Shown here in pieces: positions 51,355-63,201 of a stretch of DNA of 64,000 nucleotides. The stretch is taken from the NCBI GenBank assembly GCA_964540965.1, contig CAZIOT010000017.1, forward strand, positions 1 to 64,000, read 5' to 3'. The translations under genes and the position numbers were made by a program. Position 1 is the first letter of the stretch. Each line of letters opens with the position of its first letter. Origin of the DNA: JADYZU01 sp964540965. GTDB taxonomy: Bacteria > Pseudomonadota > Alphaproteobacteria > Rhodobacterales > Rhodobacteraceae. The notes beneath the pieces were generated by a model, which worked only from the letters and a program-made list of their open reading frames with translations, ran no database searches and was not told where the DNA came from.

Positions 51355-53364
51355 TTATGCCTCGGCCGGGATCACGCGCAGGCGCAGGTCGCGCAACTGT
51401 TCGTTCGTGGGTTCCGAAGGCGCACCCATCATCACATCCTCGGCCCGCTGGTTCATCGGGAACAGGATCACCTCGCGGATGTTCTGTTCGTCGGCCAGCA
51501 GCATGACCACGCGGTCGATCCCCGCCGCGCAGCCGCCGTGCGGGGGCGCGCCATACTGGAACGCGTTGACCATGCCGCCGAACCGCTTCCTCACCTCGTC
51601 CTCGCCATAACCGGCGATCTCGAACGCCTTGAACATGATCTCGGGCTTGTGGTTGCGGATGCCGCCCGACACCAGTTCATAGCCGTTGCAGGCAAGGTCA
51701 TACTGATAGGCATGGACGGCAAGCGGATCGCCCGCCAGCGCCTCGAGGCCACCTTGCGGCATCGAGAACGGGTTGTGTTCGAAATCGTATTTTCCGGTCT
51801 CGGGGTCTTTCTGATACATCGGGAAATCGACGATCCAGGCAAAGGCGAAACGGTCCTTTTCGGTGAGGCCCAGTTCCTCGCCGATGACATTGCGCGCCTT
51901 GCCGGCGATCTTTTCGAACACCTGCGCCTTGCCGCCCAGGAAGAACACGGCGTCGCCGATCCCAAGGCCAAGCTCTCGCCGGATGGCCTCGGTCCGCTCC
52001 GGCCCGATGTTTTTGGCCACCGGTCCGGCGGCCTCTCTGTCACCAAAATAGGCTTCACGTAGCAGTTCTGCTTCGTCAACACTTCCCGCTTCGAGCAGGC
52101 GGTCAATACGATCAATCAACGCGTCCGACTGTTCCGCCGTGAGCTCAGGAAAAGCTTCTGCTCTTTCAAAAGACGCTTCCCGCAACGCTTTTGCTGCACG
52201 CGCCCTTTCCTCGGCAGTTCCGAACAATAGCTGTATTTGGGTTGAAAGGCTCTTGGCACCCTTGACTAGGGGATTGGTCCGCTCGCGCCAGAAGATATAC
52301 CCCATCCCGGGCAGACCTTCCTTCTGCGCAAAGGCGTTCATCCGGTCGCAGAACTTGCGGCTGCCGCCGGTCGGGGCCGGGATCGCCCGCACCTCGTTGC
52401 CGGCGGTTTCCAGCAGTTTCGCGAACACGGCAAAGCCCGAGCCGCGGAAGTGTTCGCTCACATCCGCCATGCGGATCGGGTTGCGCAGGTCGGGCTTGTC
52501 GCTGCCATACCACAGCGCCGCATCGCGGTAGGAAATAAGCGGCCAGTCTGTATCGACCTTCCGCCCGCCGCCGAATTCCTCGAAAATCCCGGTGATGACC
52601 GGTTGCACGGTGGCGAACACGTCCGCCTGCTCGACAAAGCTCATCTCGAGGTCAAGCTGGTAGAAGTCGGTGGGGCTCCGGTCGGCGCGCGGATCCTCGT
52701 CGCGGAAACAGGGCGCGATCTGGAAATAGCGGTCAAAGCCCGAGACCATCAGCAGTTGCTTGAACTGCTGCGGCGCCTGCGGCAGGGCATAGAACTTGCC
52801 CGGATGCAGCCGCGACGGCACCAGAAAATCGCGCGCGCCTTCGGGCGAGGACGCGGTGATGATCGGCGTCTGGTATTCGCGGAACCCCTGATCCCACATC
52901 CGCCGCCGGATCGAGGCCACCACGTCCGACCGCAGCTTCATCTTGCGCTGCATGTCCTCGCGCCGCAGGTCGAGGTAGCGGTATTTCAGCCGGGTTTCCT
53001 CGGGGTATTCCTGATCGCCGAACACCATCAAGGGCAATTCGGCAGCGGCGCCCAGCACCTCAACGTCGCGGATGAACACCTCGATGTCGCCGGTCGGGAG
53101 TTTCGGGTTGCGCAAGCCTTCGTCGCGCGCCTTGACCACGCCGTCGATGCGGACGCACCATTCCGAGCGAAGCTTCTCGACCTCGCGGAAGGCCGGGCTG
53201 TCGGGGTCGCACAGTACCTGGGTGATGCCGTAATGGTCGCGCAGGTCGACGAACAGGATGCCGCCATGGTCGCGGATCCGGTGGACCCAGCCCGACAGGC
53301 GCACGTCATGGCCGGCATCGGTCAGGCGCAACTCGTCACAGGTATGGCTGCGGTAGCGATGCAT
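51355..53364 (-). CDS. aspS: Aspartate-tRNA ligase with an 81-residue insertion
   Basis: AspRS (669 aa) charges tRNA with aspartate. The N-terminal OB-fold (LSGWVHRIRDHGGILFVDLRD), class II motifs (PEGARDFLVPSR, FQIAPCFRDEDPRADRSPTDF, HGGCAAGIDRVVML) and the GAD insert domain are all present. Bacterial AspRS is normally near 590 residues; the excess is residues 362-442 (52039-52281), between YIFWRE and REAAGPVAKNIGPER, inside the GAD domain. That segment is Glu/Ala/Arg-rich, predicted helical, in frame, and about 54% GC where neighbours are near 70%. The flanking core is intact, so the enzyme should still work. The ATG at 53364 begins MHRYRSHTCDEL. Confidence 0.96.
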   Translation of the reverse strand: MHRYRSHTCDELRLTDAGHDVRLSGWVHRIRDHGGILFVDLRDHYGITQVLCDPDSPAFREVEKLRSEWCVRIDGVVKARDEGLRNPKLPTGDIEVFIRDVEVLGAAAELPLMVFGDQEYPEETRLKYRYLDLRREDMQRKMKLRSDVVASIRRRMWDQGFREYQTPIITASSPEGARDFLVPSRLHPGKFYALPQAPQQFKQLLMVSGFDRYFQIAPCFRDEDPRADRSPTDFYQLDLEMSFVEQADVFATVQPVITGIFEEFGGGRKVDTDWPLISYRDAALWYGSDKPDLRNPIRMADVSEHFRGSGFAVFAKLLETAGNEVRAIPAPTGGSRKFCDRMNAFAQKEGLPGMGYIFWRERTNPLVKGAKSLSTQIQLLFGTAEERARAAKALREASFERAEAFPELTAEQSDALIDRIDRLLEAGSVDEAELLREAYFGDREAAGPVAKNIGPERTEAIRRELGLGIGDAVFFLGGKAQVFEKIAGKARNVIGEELGLTEKDRFAFAWIVDFPMYQKDPETGKYDFEHNPFSMPQGGLEALAGDPLAVHAYQYDLACNGYELVSGGIRNHKPEIMFKAFEIAGYGEDEVRKRFGGMVNAFQYGAPPHGGCAAGIDRVVMLLADEQNIREVILFPMNQRAEDVMMGAPSEPTNEQLRDLRLRVIPAEA
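52039..52281 (-). other. Low-GC in-frame insertion within aspS
   Basis: 81 codons of helical, charged sequence (TAEERARAAKALREASFERA, then EAFPELTAEQSDALIDRIDRL). Over 52081-52260 I count 98 G or C of 180 bases. The block interrupts the GAD domain at a loop; no terminal repeat or intein/endonuclease motif is visible. Confidence 0.7.
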
Positions 53365-53555
53365 CGGGGCCTCCTTGACCGTCCCTCGGTCGGCGAATGT
53401 CCCGCGCGATACATCGCGCGCGCGGACGGAAGTCAAGGCAGAGGTCGCGGGCCGGCCAACTGCGGCACGGTTGCAGCACGGGACAAGATTCGCGCGGGAG
53501 TCATGATAATGTTAACGAAAATGAAGCTTATGGCACCTTGCCGATATCAAGCCTT

Positions 53556-53584
53556 TTGCGAATCACCTCGCCCGTGCCCATAGT
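53556..53584 (+). promoter_or_regulatory. Possible sigma-70-type promoter of cfa
   Basis: TTGCGA (53556-53561) and CATAGT (53579-53584) are separated by 17 nt and lie about 80 nt before the cfa start, next to an unusually AT-rich stretch (53500-53540). Cfa is often under stress sigma factors, so another promoter may exist. Confidence 0.3.
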
Positions 53585-53662
53585 CTGCCCTTGGAACGGC
53601 CAGCGACCTGCGGTGCGCCAGCCCGCGATGCCCCTGGCCCGGACAGGACATGTGAGGCAGCC

Positions 53663-54898
53663 ATGTGGGATCGCGCCCTTGAAATCTTCCTGAAGCGGTT
53701 CATCACCCGGGGGCGGCTTGCCGTCACCCTGCCCTCGGGCAAGGTGATCGAGGCCGGCGATCCCGCAGCGCCGCCCTATGCGATCCGCATCACTGACCCG
53801 GCCATCGTGCGCAAGCTGTGCCTTGATCCCGACATGGGGCTGGGCGAAGGCTATATGGACGGCAAGCTGCTGATCCAGAATGACGATCTGCGCGGGCTGT
53901 TCCGCCTGCTGGCGCAGAACATCTACCGCGACACGCAACTGCCGCTGTGGCAGCGGCCGATCGGCTGGGCGCGGTCGCTGTTGCGCCACCTGATGATGAT
54001 CAATCCGGCGGGGCGGTCGAAATCGAACGTCGCCCATCACTATGACCTGTCGGCCGAGCTTTACGAACTGTTCCTCGACAGCGACCGGCAATATTCCTGC
54101 GCCTACTGGAGCCATGACGGCATGACGCTGGAACAGGCGCAGGAGGCCAAGAAGCAGCATATCGCCCGCAAGCTGCTGCTGCGGCCGGGGCTGCGGGTGC
54201 TGGACATCGGCTGCGGCTGGGGCGGCATGGCGCTGACGCTGGCGCGCGATTTCGGCGTGCGGGTGGTGGGCGTCACCCTGTCGGAAGAGCAGCTCAAGGT
54301 CGCCCGCGCCAGGGCGCAGGCGGCGGGGCTGGCGGGTCAGGTCGAATTCCACCTGATGGATTACCGCAAGGTCGAAGGCCCCTTCGACCGCATCGTCAGC
54401 GTCGGCATGTTCGAACATGTCGGCGTGCCGCAATACCAGACCTTTTTCAACAAGGTCCGCGATCTGTTGACCGAGGATGGCGTCGCCCTGATCCACACCA
54501 TCGGCCAGAACGGCATCCCGCAGGCGTCAAGCAGCTGGATCCTGAAATACATCTTCCCCGGCGGCTATACCCCGGCCCTGTCCGACACCGCGCCGCGGAT
54601 CGAAAGGGCCGGGCTTTGGATCGAGGATATCGAATTCCTGCGCCTGCATTACGCCAGGACGCTGGCGGCCTGGCATGACCGGTTCATGGCCAATATCGAC
54701 CGGCTGCCGCCGGCGATGGACGACCGGTTCAAGCGGATGTGGCGGTTCTACCTGCTGTCGATGGAGATGAGCTTCACCTCGGGCCGGCTGATGGTGCAGC
54801 AATACCAGCTGTCCAGACAGATGCTGTCGGTGCCGGTGACACGGGAATACCTCTACCGGCAGGACGGGACCGACGCGCTGGCCCACGCCGCCGAGTGA
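53663..54898 (+). CDS. cfa: Cyclopropane-fatty-acyl-phospholipid synthase
   Basis: A 411-aa enzyme that adds a methylene from S-adenosylmethionine to unsaturated acyl chains of membrane phospholipids. The SAM motif is GLRVLDIGCGWGGMALTLA; HHYDLSAELYELFLDSDRQYSCAYW, GMFEHVGVPQY, and IFPGGYTPALSDTAPRIERAGLW are family blocks. The ATG at 53663 follows GTGAGGCAGCC. It is divergent from aspS. Confidence 0.95.
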   Translation: MWDRALEIFLKRFITRGRLAVTLPSGKVIEAGDPAAPPYAIRITDPAIVRKLCLDPDMGLGEGYMDGKLLIQNDDLRGLFRLLAQNIYRDTQLPLWQRPIGWARSLLRHLMMINPAGRSKSNVAHHYDLSAELYELFLDSDRQYSCAYWSHDGMTLEQAQEAKKQHIARKLLLRPGLRVLDIGCGWGGMALTLARDFGVRVVGVTLSEEQLKVARARAQAAGLAGQVEFHLMDYRKVEGPFDRIVSVGMFEHVGVPQYQTFFNKVRDLLTEDGVALIHTIGQNGIPQASSSWILKYIFPGGYTPALSDTAPRIERAGLWIEDIEFLRLHYARTLAAWHDRFMANIDRLPPAMDDRFKRMWRFYLLSMEMSFTSGRLMVQQYQLSRQMLSVPVTREYLYRQDGTDALAHAAE

Positions 54899-54910
54899 AC
54901 CCGGCCGGGC

Positions 54911-55525
54911 CTAAAGGCCCGCCGCGATCAGCCCGCGCAGCGAATTGCCGACCCAAAGCCGCACCCGACCCAGATCATCGGCCAGCAGCACCTCCTCGGG
55001 GCAGGCCAGTTCCTCGCGCAGCACCCCCGGCAAGAGGCCGCAGGACAGGGGCGGCGTCCGCATCCCCTGCCCGCGGTCGAAAAACACCGTGGTGATGGTG
55101 CCGTCGCAGACCTCGCCCCGTTCGTTGAGAAAGATCGCCTCGTCGACGCCGGGCGGCAGCGCGGCGCGTTCGGCGTCATAAGCGGCGCGGCGGGTGCTTT
55201 TCAGCCCGAGCCACGGGTCGGTGGAGGCAAGCCGCCGGCCGGCGACCTTCAGTCGCCAGTCGGCGGCGGGCGGCGGCAGGGCCGCGGTCTCGACCGCGAT
55301 ACTGCCGCCGCGGTCGAGCGTCAGGCGCAGCCTGACGGGCGCGGCGGCATGGGCGGCCATGGCCGCCCGCGCCGCCGCGGCGTCAAACGCCCAGCCCAGC
55401 GCCGCCGCCCCGCGCGCCATCCGCGCCAGATGGCGCGAGAGGCGCGCCGGATCGGCATCCGCGCGCAGGGTCTCGATCAACCTCAGCGCGGGATCAGTGC
55501 CGCCGTCACGAAGCGCGCTTTCCAC
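54911..55525 (-). CDS. Aminotransferase class IV (aminodeoxychorismate lyase-like)
   Basis: A 204-aa PLP protein of the PabC type, which releases 4-aminobenzoate from aminodeoxychorismate in folate synthesis. Motifs: LIETLRADADPARLSRHLARM, LKSTRRAAYDAERA with the PLP Lys in GLKSTRR, EAIFLNERGEVCDGTITTVFF and PPLSCGLLPGVLREEL. The start is GTG at 55525, giving a 43-nt overlap with pabB; the two are coupled. Shorter than E. coli PabC (269 aa) but near the usual alphaproteobacterial size. Confidence 0.87.
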   Translation of the reverse strand: MESALRDGGTDPALRLIETLRADADPARLSRHLARMARGAAALGWAFDAAAARAAMAAHAAAPVRLRLTLDRGGSIAVETAALPPPAADWRLKVAGRRLASTDPWLGLKSTRRAAYDAERAALPPGVDEAIFLNERGEVCDGTITTVFFDRGQGMRTPPLSCGLLPGVLREELACPEEVLLADDLGRVRLWVGNSLRGLIAAGL

Positions 55526-56631
55526 AACGCCTCCTCCCATTCTCCCTCGGCGGTCGAATCGGCGACCACGCCGCCGCCGACGTTCATCACGATATCCTCG
55601 CCGGTCAGCGACAGCGTGCGGATCGCCACGCTGAAATCGGCGCTGCCGTCGGGCGCCATCCAGCCGATGGCGCCGCAATAGACGCCGCGCTGGTGCGGCT
55701 CGACCTCGCGGATGATCTCCATCGCGCGGATTTTCGGCGCCCCGGTGATGGAACCGCAGGGAAACAGCGCCGGCATCAGCGCGGCCAGCCCGGGCGGGTC
55801 ACGCAATTCGGCCGTGATGGTCGAGGTCATCTGATGCACGGTGGCATAGCGTTCGACCGCGAAAAGATCGGGCACCCGGACCGAGCCGATCCGCGCCAGC
55901 CGGCCGATGTCGTTGCGCAGCAGGTCGACGATCATGAGGTTTTCGGCGCGGTCCTTGGCGCTGGCCGCCAGTTCGGCGGCAATCGTCGCGTCCCGGCCCG
56001 GGTCAGGGTCGCGCGGCCGCGTGCCCTTCATCGGCCGCGCGGTGATGCGGCCCCCGGCATCCAGCCGGAAGAACAGCTCGGGCGAGCGCGACACCACCAC
56101 CGGCCCGGCGCCAAGGTCGGCAAAGGCGCCCTGCCGCACCGGCCCGGTGCGGCGCAGGGCGCCGTAAAGGCCAAGGGGCGTGCCCTGCACCAGCCGCGCC
56201 CGCATCGGAAAGGTCAGGTTGACCTGATAGCAGTCACCGGCGGCGATATAGTCCTTCACCCGCGCCATCGCACGGTCGTATTCGCCACGGGCGATGTCCG
56301 GCACCGGCCGTTCCATCCGCGTCGCCGCCCCCTCGCCGGCCGCGCGGGCAAGGATCGGGCCGCCGTCAAGCGGCCCGTCGAAGATGCCCATGACCAGCAA
56401 GGGCCCCGTCCCGCGCATCAGCGGCGCCAGCCGCGGCTCGAACGCAAGTCCGGCCTCGTAGGCGATCCATCCGGCAACCCAGCCGCCCGCCGCCCGCGCG
56501 GCATCCAGCCGCGCCAGCGCCGGCAGCACCCCGGCGGCATCGCGCGCGACCACCAGGTCGCGCGCGCCGGAAAACAGCGCCGGCACCCCGCCGGGCCCGT
56601 GTTCCACCAGAATCTGCGCCGGTTTTTCCAT
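55483..56631 (-). CDS. pabB: Aminodeoxychorismate synthase component I
   Basis: PabB (382 aa) converts chorismate with ammonia or glutamine-derived nitrogen to aminodeoxychorismate. Blocks: YDRAMARVKDYIAAGDCYQVNLTF, RSPELFFRLDAGGRITARPMKGTRPRD, SAKDRAENLMIVDLLRNDIGR, FPCGSITGAPKIRAMEII and the active-site NVGGGVVADSTAEGEWEE. It is coupled to the aminotransferase gene. The long open frames opposite it are not genes. The ATG at 56631 begins MEKPAQILVEHG. Confidence 0.95.
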   Translation of the reverse strand: MEKPAQILVEHGPGGVPALFSGARDLVVARDAAGVLPALARLDAARAAGGWVAGWIAYEAGLAFEPRLAPLMRGTGPLLVMGIFDGPLDGGPILARAAGEGAATRMERPVPDIARGEYDRAMARVKDYIAAGDCYQVNLTFPMRARLVQGTPLGLYGALRRTGPVRQGAFADLGAGPVVVSRSPELFFRLDAGGRITARPMKGTRPRDPDPGRDATIAAELAASAKDRAENLMIVDLLRNDIGRLARIGSVRVPDLFAVERYATVHQMTSTITAELRDPPGLAALMPALFPCGSITGAPKIRAMEIIREVEPHQRGVYCGAIGWMAPDGSADFSVAIRTLSLTGEDIVMNVGGGVVADSTAEGEWEEALWKARFVTAALIPR

Positions 56632-56778
56632 GGCCCCCGGTCTAGGGCGCGCCCCGCCGCGCCGCCAGCGGGAAAGGGGCGCGTCATGACCCAAAAACGA
56701 CCGCCGTTCGGGGTTGCGCCCATGCCCCGCCTCTCTATAACGCCCGTCAATTTGCGCCGCCGCTGTCAGGGGACTCCC

Positions 56779-60108
<3,330 letters not shown>

Positions 60109-60109
60109 T

Positions 60110-61027
60110 ATGGGTCTTTGCTGGAACACCGAACTTGGCGATGCCAACTTCGGCAAGTTCGCGAGCGCTGAATCCGCCCTTGCGATACTGAGCAAAGGTT
60201 CACTAAAGTGGACCCGCCCCGGCGCATTCAATGACCCGTTCGACAGTCAAGCCAAGCTTCACGCCCCACTGTTTGATGACGCATTAAAGACCCTATTGCG
60301 TGACGCTTTCAGCGATCTTGTATTACTTCGTTCTAGAGTGAGCGCTCCGAATAATCCTTTTGCTCGGACAATGGCTGGCCTAGCGGATCATGTCCGGACG
60401 AACCGACTTGACATTGAACAGGTTCTTGACGAAATTTTTGTCGGCGCTCAGGAAAGTCTCACAGCGTCCGGCAGGATACGCGAACAGTTCTTCGACGAAT
60501 TCGTTTCTGGATTACAGCAATCAAAAATTCTTTGTTTGACTAGGTCCTTCGACAATATTCTTATGTGGTCGCACTACGCTGACAGCCATAAGGGTGTGCT
60601 GATTGTTTTCGGAGCCAACAGTCCTGACAGTCAGTTTCGATTGGCGGCGCCAGTTCAGTATCAGACCTCGATCCCTTCATTTTTAGAGCCTGACGAATTT
60701 TCAAAAATGTTTACCGGTCAATTGGACTTTTCCAGTGACGAGATGACCAGCAAGATTATCGATCGCGTCATTATGACAAAATCACTGGATTGGAGCTACG
60801 AAAATGAATGGCGAGTTGTCGGAGGAAAAGGTTTCAGTCCAGATGCGCCTGTCGAATACAATTCTTTCCATGTAGATGACGTGCGAGCGGTTGTATTTGG
60901 CGCACGATACGATGCCGACGTTGCCAATTCCTTCCGAAAGGCAGCGGCTCCACTCTATCCTTCCTCATGCTGGTTTCGAGCCAGATTAAGCAACGACCGC
61001 TTTGCTGTTGATTTGGAAAGGCTTTAG
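60110..61027 (+). CDS. DUF2971 domain protein, low-GC
   Basis: A 305-aa protein of the DUF2971 type: FGKFASAESALAILSKGSLKWTRPGAFNDPFD at the start, RSFDNILMWSHYADSHKGVLIVF and SLDWSYENEWRVVG later. These proteins often occur on mobile and defence islands, but the role is not established. The gene begins 1 nt after carB. Its GC is far below its neighbours: 55 of 120 bases in the two 60-nt lines at 60301-60360 and 60541-60600. That and its content of non-preferred codons mark it as acquired. Confidence 0.85.
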   Translation: MGLCWNTELGDANFGKFASAESALAILSKGSLKWTRPGAFNDPFDSQAKLHAPLFDDALKTLLRDAFSDLVLLRSRVSAPNNPFARTMAGLADHVRTNRLDIEQVLDEIFVGAQESLTASGRIREQFFDEFVSGLQQSKILCLTRSFDNILMWSHYADSHKGVLIVFGANSPDSQFRLAAPVQYQTSIPSFLEPDEFSKMFTGQLDFSSDEMTSKIIDRVIMTKSLDWSYENEWRVVGGKGFSPDAPVEYNSFHVDDVRAVVFGARYDADVANSFRKAAAPLYPSSCWFRARLSNDRFAVDLERL

Positions 61028-61028
61028 T

Positions 61029-61343
61029 TCACGCCATATAAAACTGCTTCGGCAGCAAAAACGCCGCGCCCGTCTGCGGATCCACGTCGATCTTCATGAT
61101 CGGCGCCATCCATTCCTGCCATTTCGCATTGACCGGATCGGCGGCGATGGCCTTGTTCATCGCCTCGATATCGTCGCATTCGAAATAGCCGAACAAGGTC
61201 AGCCCGTGGCGAAAGATATTGTAGTTGCGGAAGCCGGCCTTTTTCAGCGCGGCAAGCATCTCGGGCCAGATTTCGTCGTGGCGGCGCTTGTATTCCTCTT
61301 CATAACCCGGCCGCACTTCCAGAACCCAGGCATATCCCGGCAT
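61029..61343 (-). CDS. rhaM: L-rhamnose mutarotase
   Basis: A 104-aa dimeric alpha+beta-barrel enzyme that interconverts the anomers of L-rhamnose (or a similar sugar). Family marks: YAWVLEVRPGYEEEYKRRHDEIWPEML, AGFRNYNIFRHGLTLFGYFEC and WMAPIMKIDVDPQTGAAFLLPKQFYM. It is the last gene of a leftward operon. The ATG at 61343 overlaps the upstream stop (TGATG), preferred over the GTG at 61346. Confidence 0.93.
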   Translation of the reverse strand: MPGYAWVLEVRPGYEEEYKRRHDEIWPEMLAALKKAGFRNYNIFRHGLTLFGYFECDDIEAMNKAIAADPVNAKWQEWMAPIMKIDVDPQTGAAFLLPKQFYMA

Positions 61344-62152
61344 CACCCTCTCCAGTCGTTGAACGCATCGCGCAGCGCGATGGTTTCCGTCATCACGTCA
61401 TCGAACAGCGTGCCCATATAATCCTGATGCACCGCCTCGAGCGCCAGCGCGCCGCCATAGCCGGCATCGCGCAATGTCCCGAACATCGCGGGGAAATTCA
61501 GGGTTCCCTGGGCGAATTTCGCCTGCAGGGCGCCGGGTTTGGCCTGCCGCAGGTGGACATGGGCGGCAAGGGCGGCCAGCGGGTCGATTTCCTCCTGCCG
61601 GTGGCCGAGGCAGGCGAAATGCGCATAGTCGAGCGCAAGGCGCACCCCGGACCGTTCGGCCGCATCCCGGGCCAAGGCGGGATTTTCGCACCAGCTTTGC
61701 ACATGCGGCTCGAAGCAGAGAGCGGCGGTGAACCCCCGCGCGACCTCGGCCAGCGCGGTCAGGCTTTCGATCCCCGTCCGCGCGGCCTGATCGCGGCTTT
61801 GACCGGGGTTCACCACGCCGGGCAGGATGAACACGCTGCCGATGCCGGCGGCGTCGGCAAAGGTCAGCACCCGTTCCAGATCGCGGGCATTGGCGTCAAT
61901 CGTTCCGGGCAGCGACAGGTTGCGCCCCGTCAGACCGGCGCCAAAGACGTGATAGTAATTGGCAAGGCCGATCCCCAGCCCGCGCAAGCCCTGCGCAGCC
62001 CCCAGCGGATCGGTAAGGATCAGGTCGAGCGACAGCGCCGACCGCCCGGCCAGCCCGACATCCAGCGCACCGATCCCGAGCGCGCGCGCCACCCCCGCCA
62101 CCTCGGCCAGCGTCAGCGCCGGAAACGACCAGCAGGCAAGCGAGAGATGCAT
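61343..62152 (-). CDS. Sugar phosphate isomerase/epimerase-type TIM barrel protein
   Basis: A 269-aa xylose-isomerase-like TIM barrel: LACWSFPALTLAEVAGVARALGI, VFILPGVVNPGQSRDQAA, LCFEPHVQSWCENPALA (metal Glu and His), VRLALDYAHFACLG and GALALEAVHQDYMGTL. Such enzymes isomerise or dehydrate sugars or sugar acids; here it probably serves the rhamnose-like pathway. The ATG at 62152 overlaps the oxidoreductase stop (TGATG). Confidence 0.9.
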   Translation of the reverse strand: MHLSLACWSFPALTLAEVAGVARALGIGALDVGLAGRSALSLDLILTDPLGAAQGLRGLGIGLANYYHVFGAGLTGRNLSLPGTIDANARDLERVLTFADAAGIGSVFILPGVVNPGQSRDQAARTGIESLTALAEVARGFTAALCFEPHVQSWCENPALARDAAERSGVRLALDYAHFACLGHRQEEIDPLAALAAHVHLRQAKPGALQAKFAQGTLNFPAMFGTLRDAGYGGALALEAVHQDYMGTLFDDVMTETIALRDAFNDWRG

Positions 62153-63192
62153 CACACCGCCTCGACCTGACCGCTGGCGGCCGAGCGATACATCGCGTCC
62201 AGCGCCTCGGTCACGCGGACGCCGCAGATCGCGTCCGAGGCGTTGACCACCTCCTGCCCGGCGCAAAGCTGCGCGAACACCCGCACCGGCAGGCCGCCGT
62301 CATATAGCCCCTCGAAATCGGTCATCGGCACCGCGGCATCGTCGCCGTCGTGACGGCGCAGTTCCAGAAGCGCCGGCAGGTTGGAAAAGACCACCATGCC
62401 CTCGGTGCCGTAAAGCCGCACATCGGTGTGCATGCCGACATGTTTCGGCACCGTCGCGGCGCCGGAAATGGCGACGGTCGCGCCATTGGTCAGCCGCGCG
62501 GTCGCCGCGTCATAGTAATCGACGCCCACCGGCGATTTCACATCCATGGCAAAGACGGACTGATAGCCAAGGTCCGTCACCCAGGCCAGCCAGGCCAGCG
62601 AATGCGACATCTGCCCCCAGCCATAGCCACCGGCCTTTTTCGGATCGGCCCAGGTCGAGGCCGGCGGGCGGAACATGTGATCGGCGGTTTCCAGCATCGG
62701 CCGGCCCGAGAACAGGTCATCCAGCGGGCTGCCCATCTGGCAGACGACATGGCGCACTTCGCCGATGCGGCCCGACTGCACCCAGTCGCGCGCCCTCGCG
62801 GTATAGGCCGTGAAGTTCAGCCCCGTGGGCACCATGACCTGCCGTTCGGCCCGGTTGGCGGCGGCGGCGATGGCACGGGCATCGGCGGCACTGGTCGCCA
62901 TCGGCTTTTCCACCAGCACATGGCAACCCGCGTTCAGCGCCGCAATCGCCGGGCCGGCGTGGTGGACATGGGGCGTGCCGACGATGACGCCGTCCAGCGC
63001 CTCGGTCGCCAGCATCGTGTCGACATCGGTGTAACGGCCGGCGATGCCGAACCTGTCGCCCACGGCCGCGACCCGCGCCTCGTCCAGATCGCAGATCGCG
63101 GCCACAACGGCATCTTTGCCCGACTGGATCGTCGGGATATGCATCTGCGTCGCCCACCAGCCGATGCCGACGATTCCGATCCGTGCGGTCAT
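62152..63192 (-). CDS. Gfo/Idh/MocA-family oxidoreductase
   Basis: A 346-aa NAD(P)-dependent sugar or inositol dehydrogenase. Nucleotide fold: RIGIVGIGWWATQMHIPTI; EKP motif CHVLVEKPMATSAADA; then VMVPTGLNFTAYTARARDWV, a C-terminal substrate domain. The His/Lys pair of the active site is plausible in KKAGGYGWGQMSHSLAWLAWV. Substrate unknown; the neighbours suggest a deoxy-sugar or related carbohydrate. Confidence 0.92.
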   Translation of the reverse strand: MTARIGIVGIGWWATQMHIPTIQSGKDAVVAAICDLDEARVAAVGDRFGIAGRYTDVDTMLATEALDGVIVGTPHVHHAGPAIAALNAGCHVLVEKPMATSAADARAIAAAANRAERQVMVPTGLNFTAYTARARDWVQSGRIGEVRHVVCQMGSPLDDLFSGRPMLETADHMFRPPASTWADPKKAGGYGWGQMSHSLAWLAWVTDLGYQSVFAMDVKSPVGVDYYDAATARLTNGATVAISGAATVPKHVGMHTDVRLYGTEGMVVFSNLPALLELRRHDGDDAAVPMTDFEGLYDGGLPVRVFAQLCAGQEVVNASDAICGVRVTEALDAMYRSAASGQVEAV

Positions 63193-63201
63193 GTTCCCTC
63201 C

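Noticed and set aside
55693..56778. Open frame on the plus strand extending carB far upstream through pabB
   Set aside because: It lies opposite pabB, is low in hydrophobic residues, and carB has a well-placed start at 56779.
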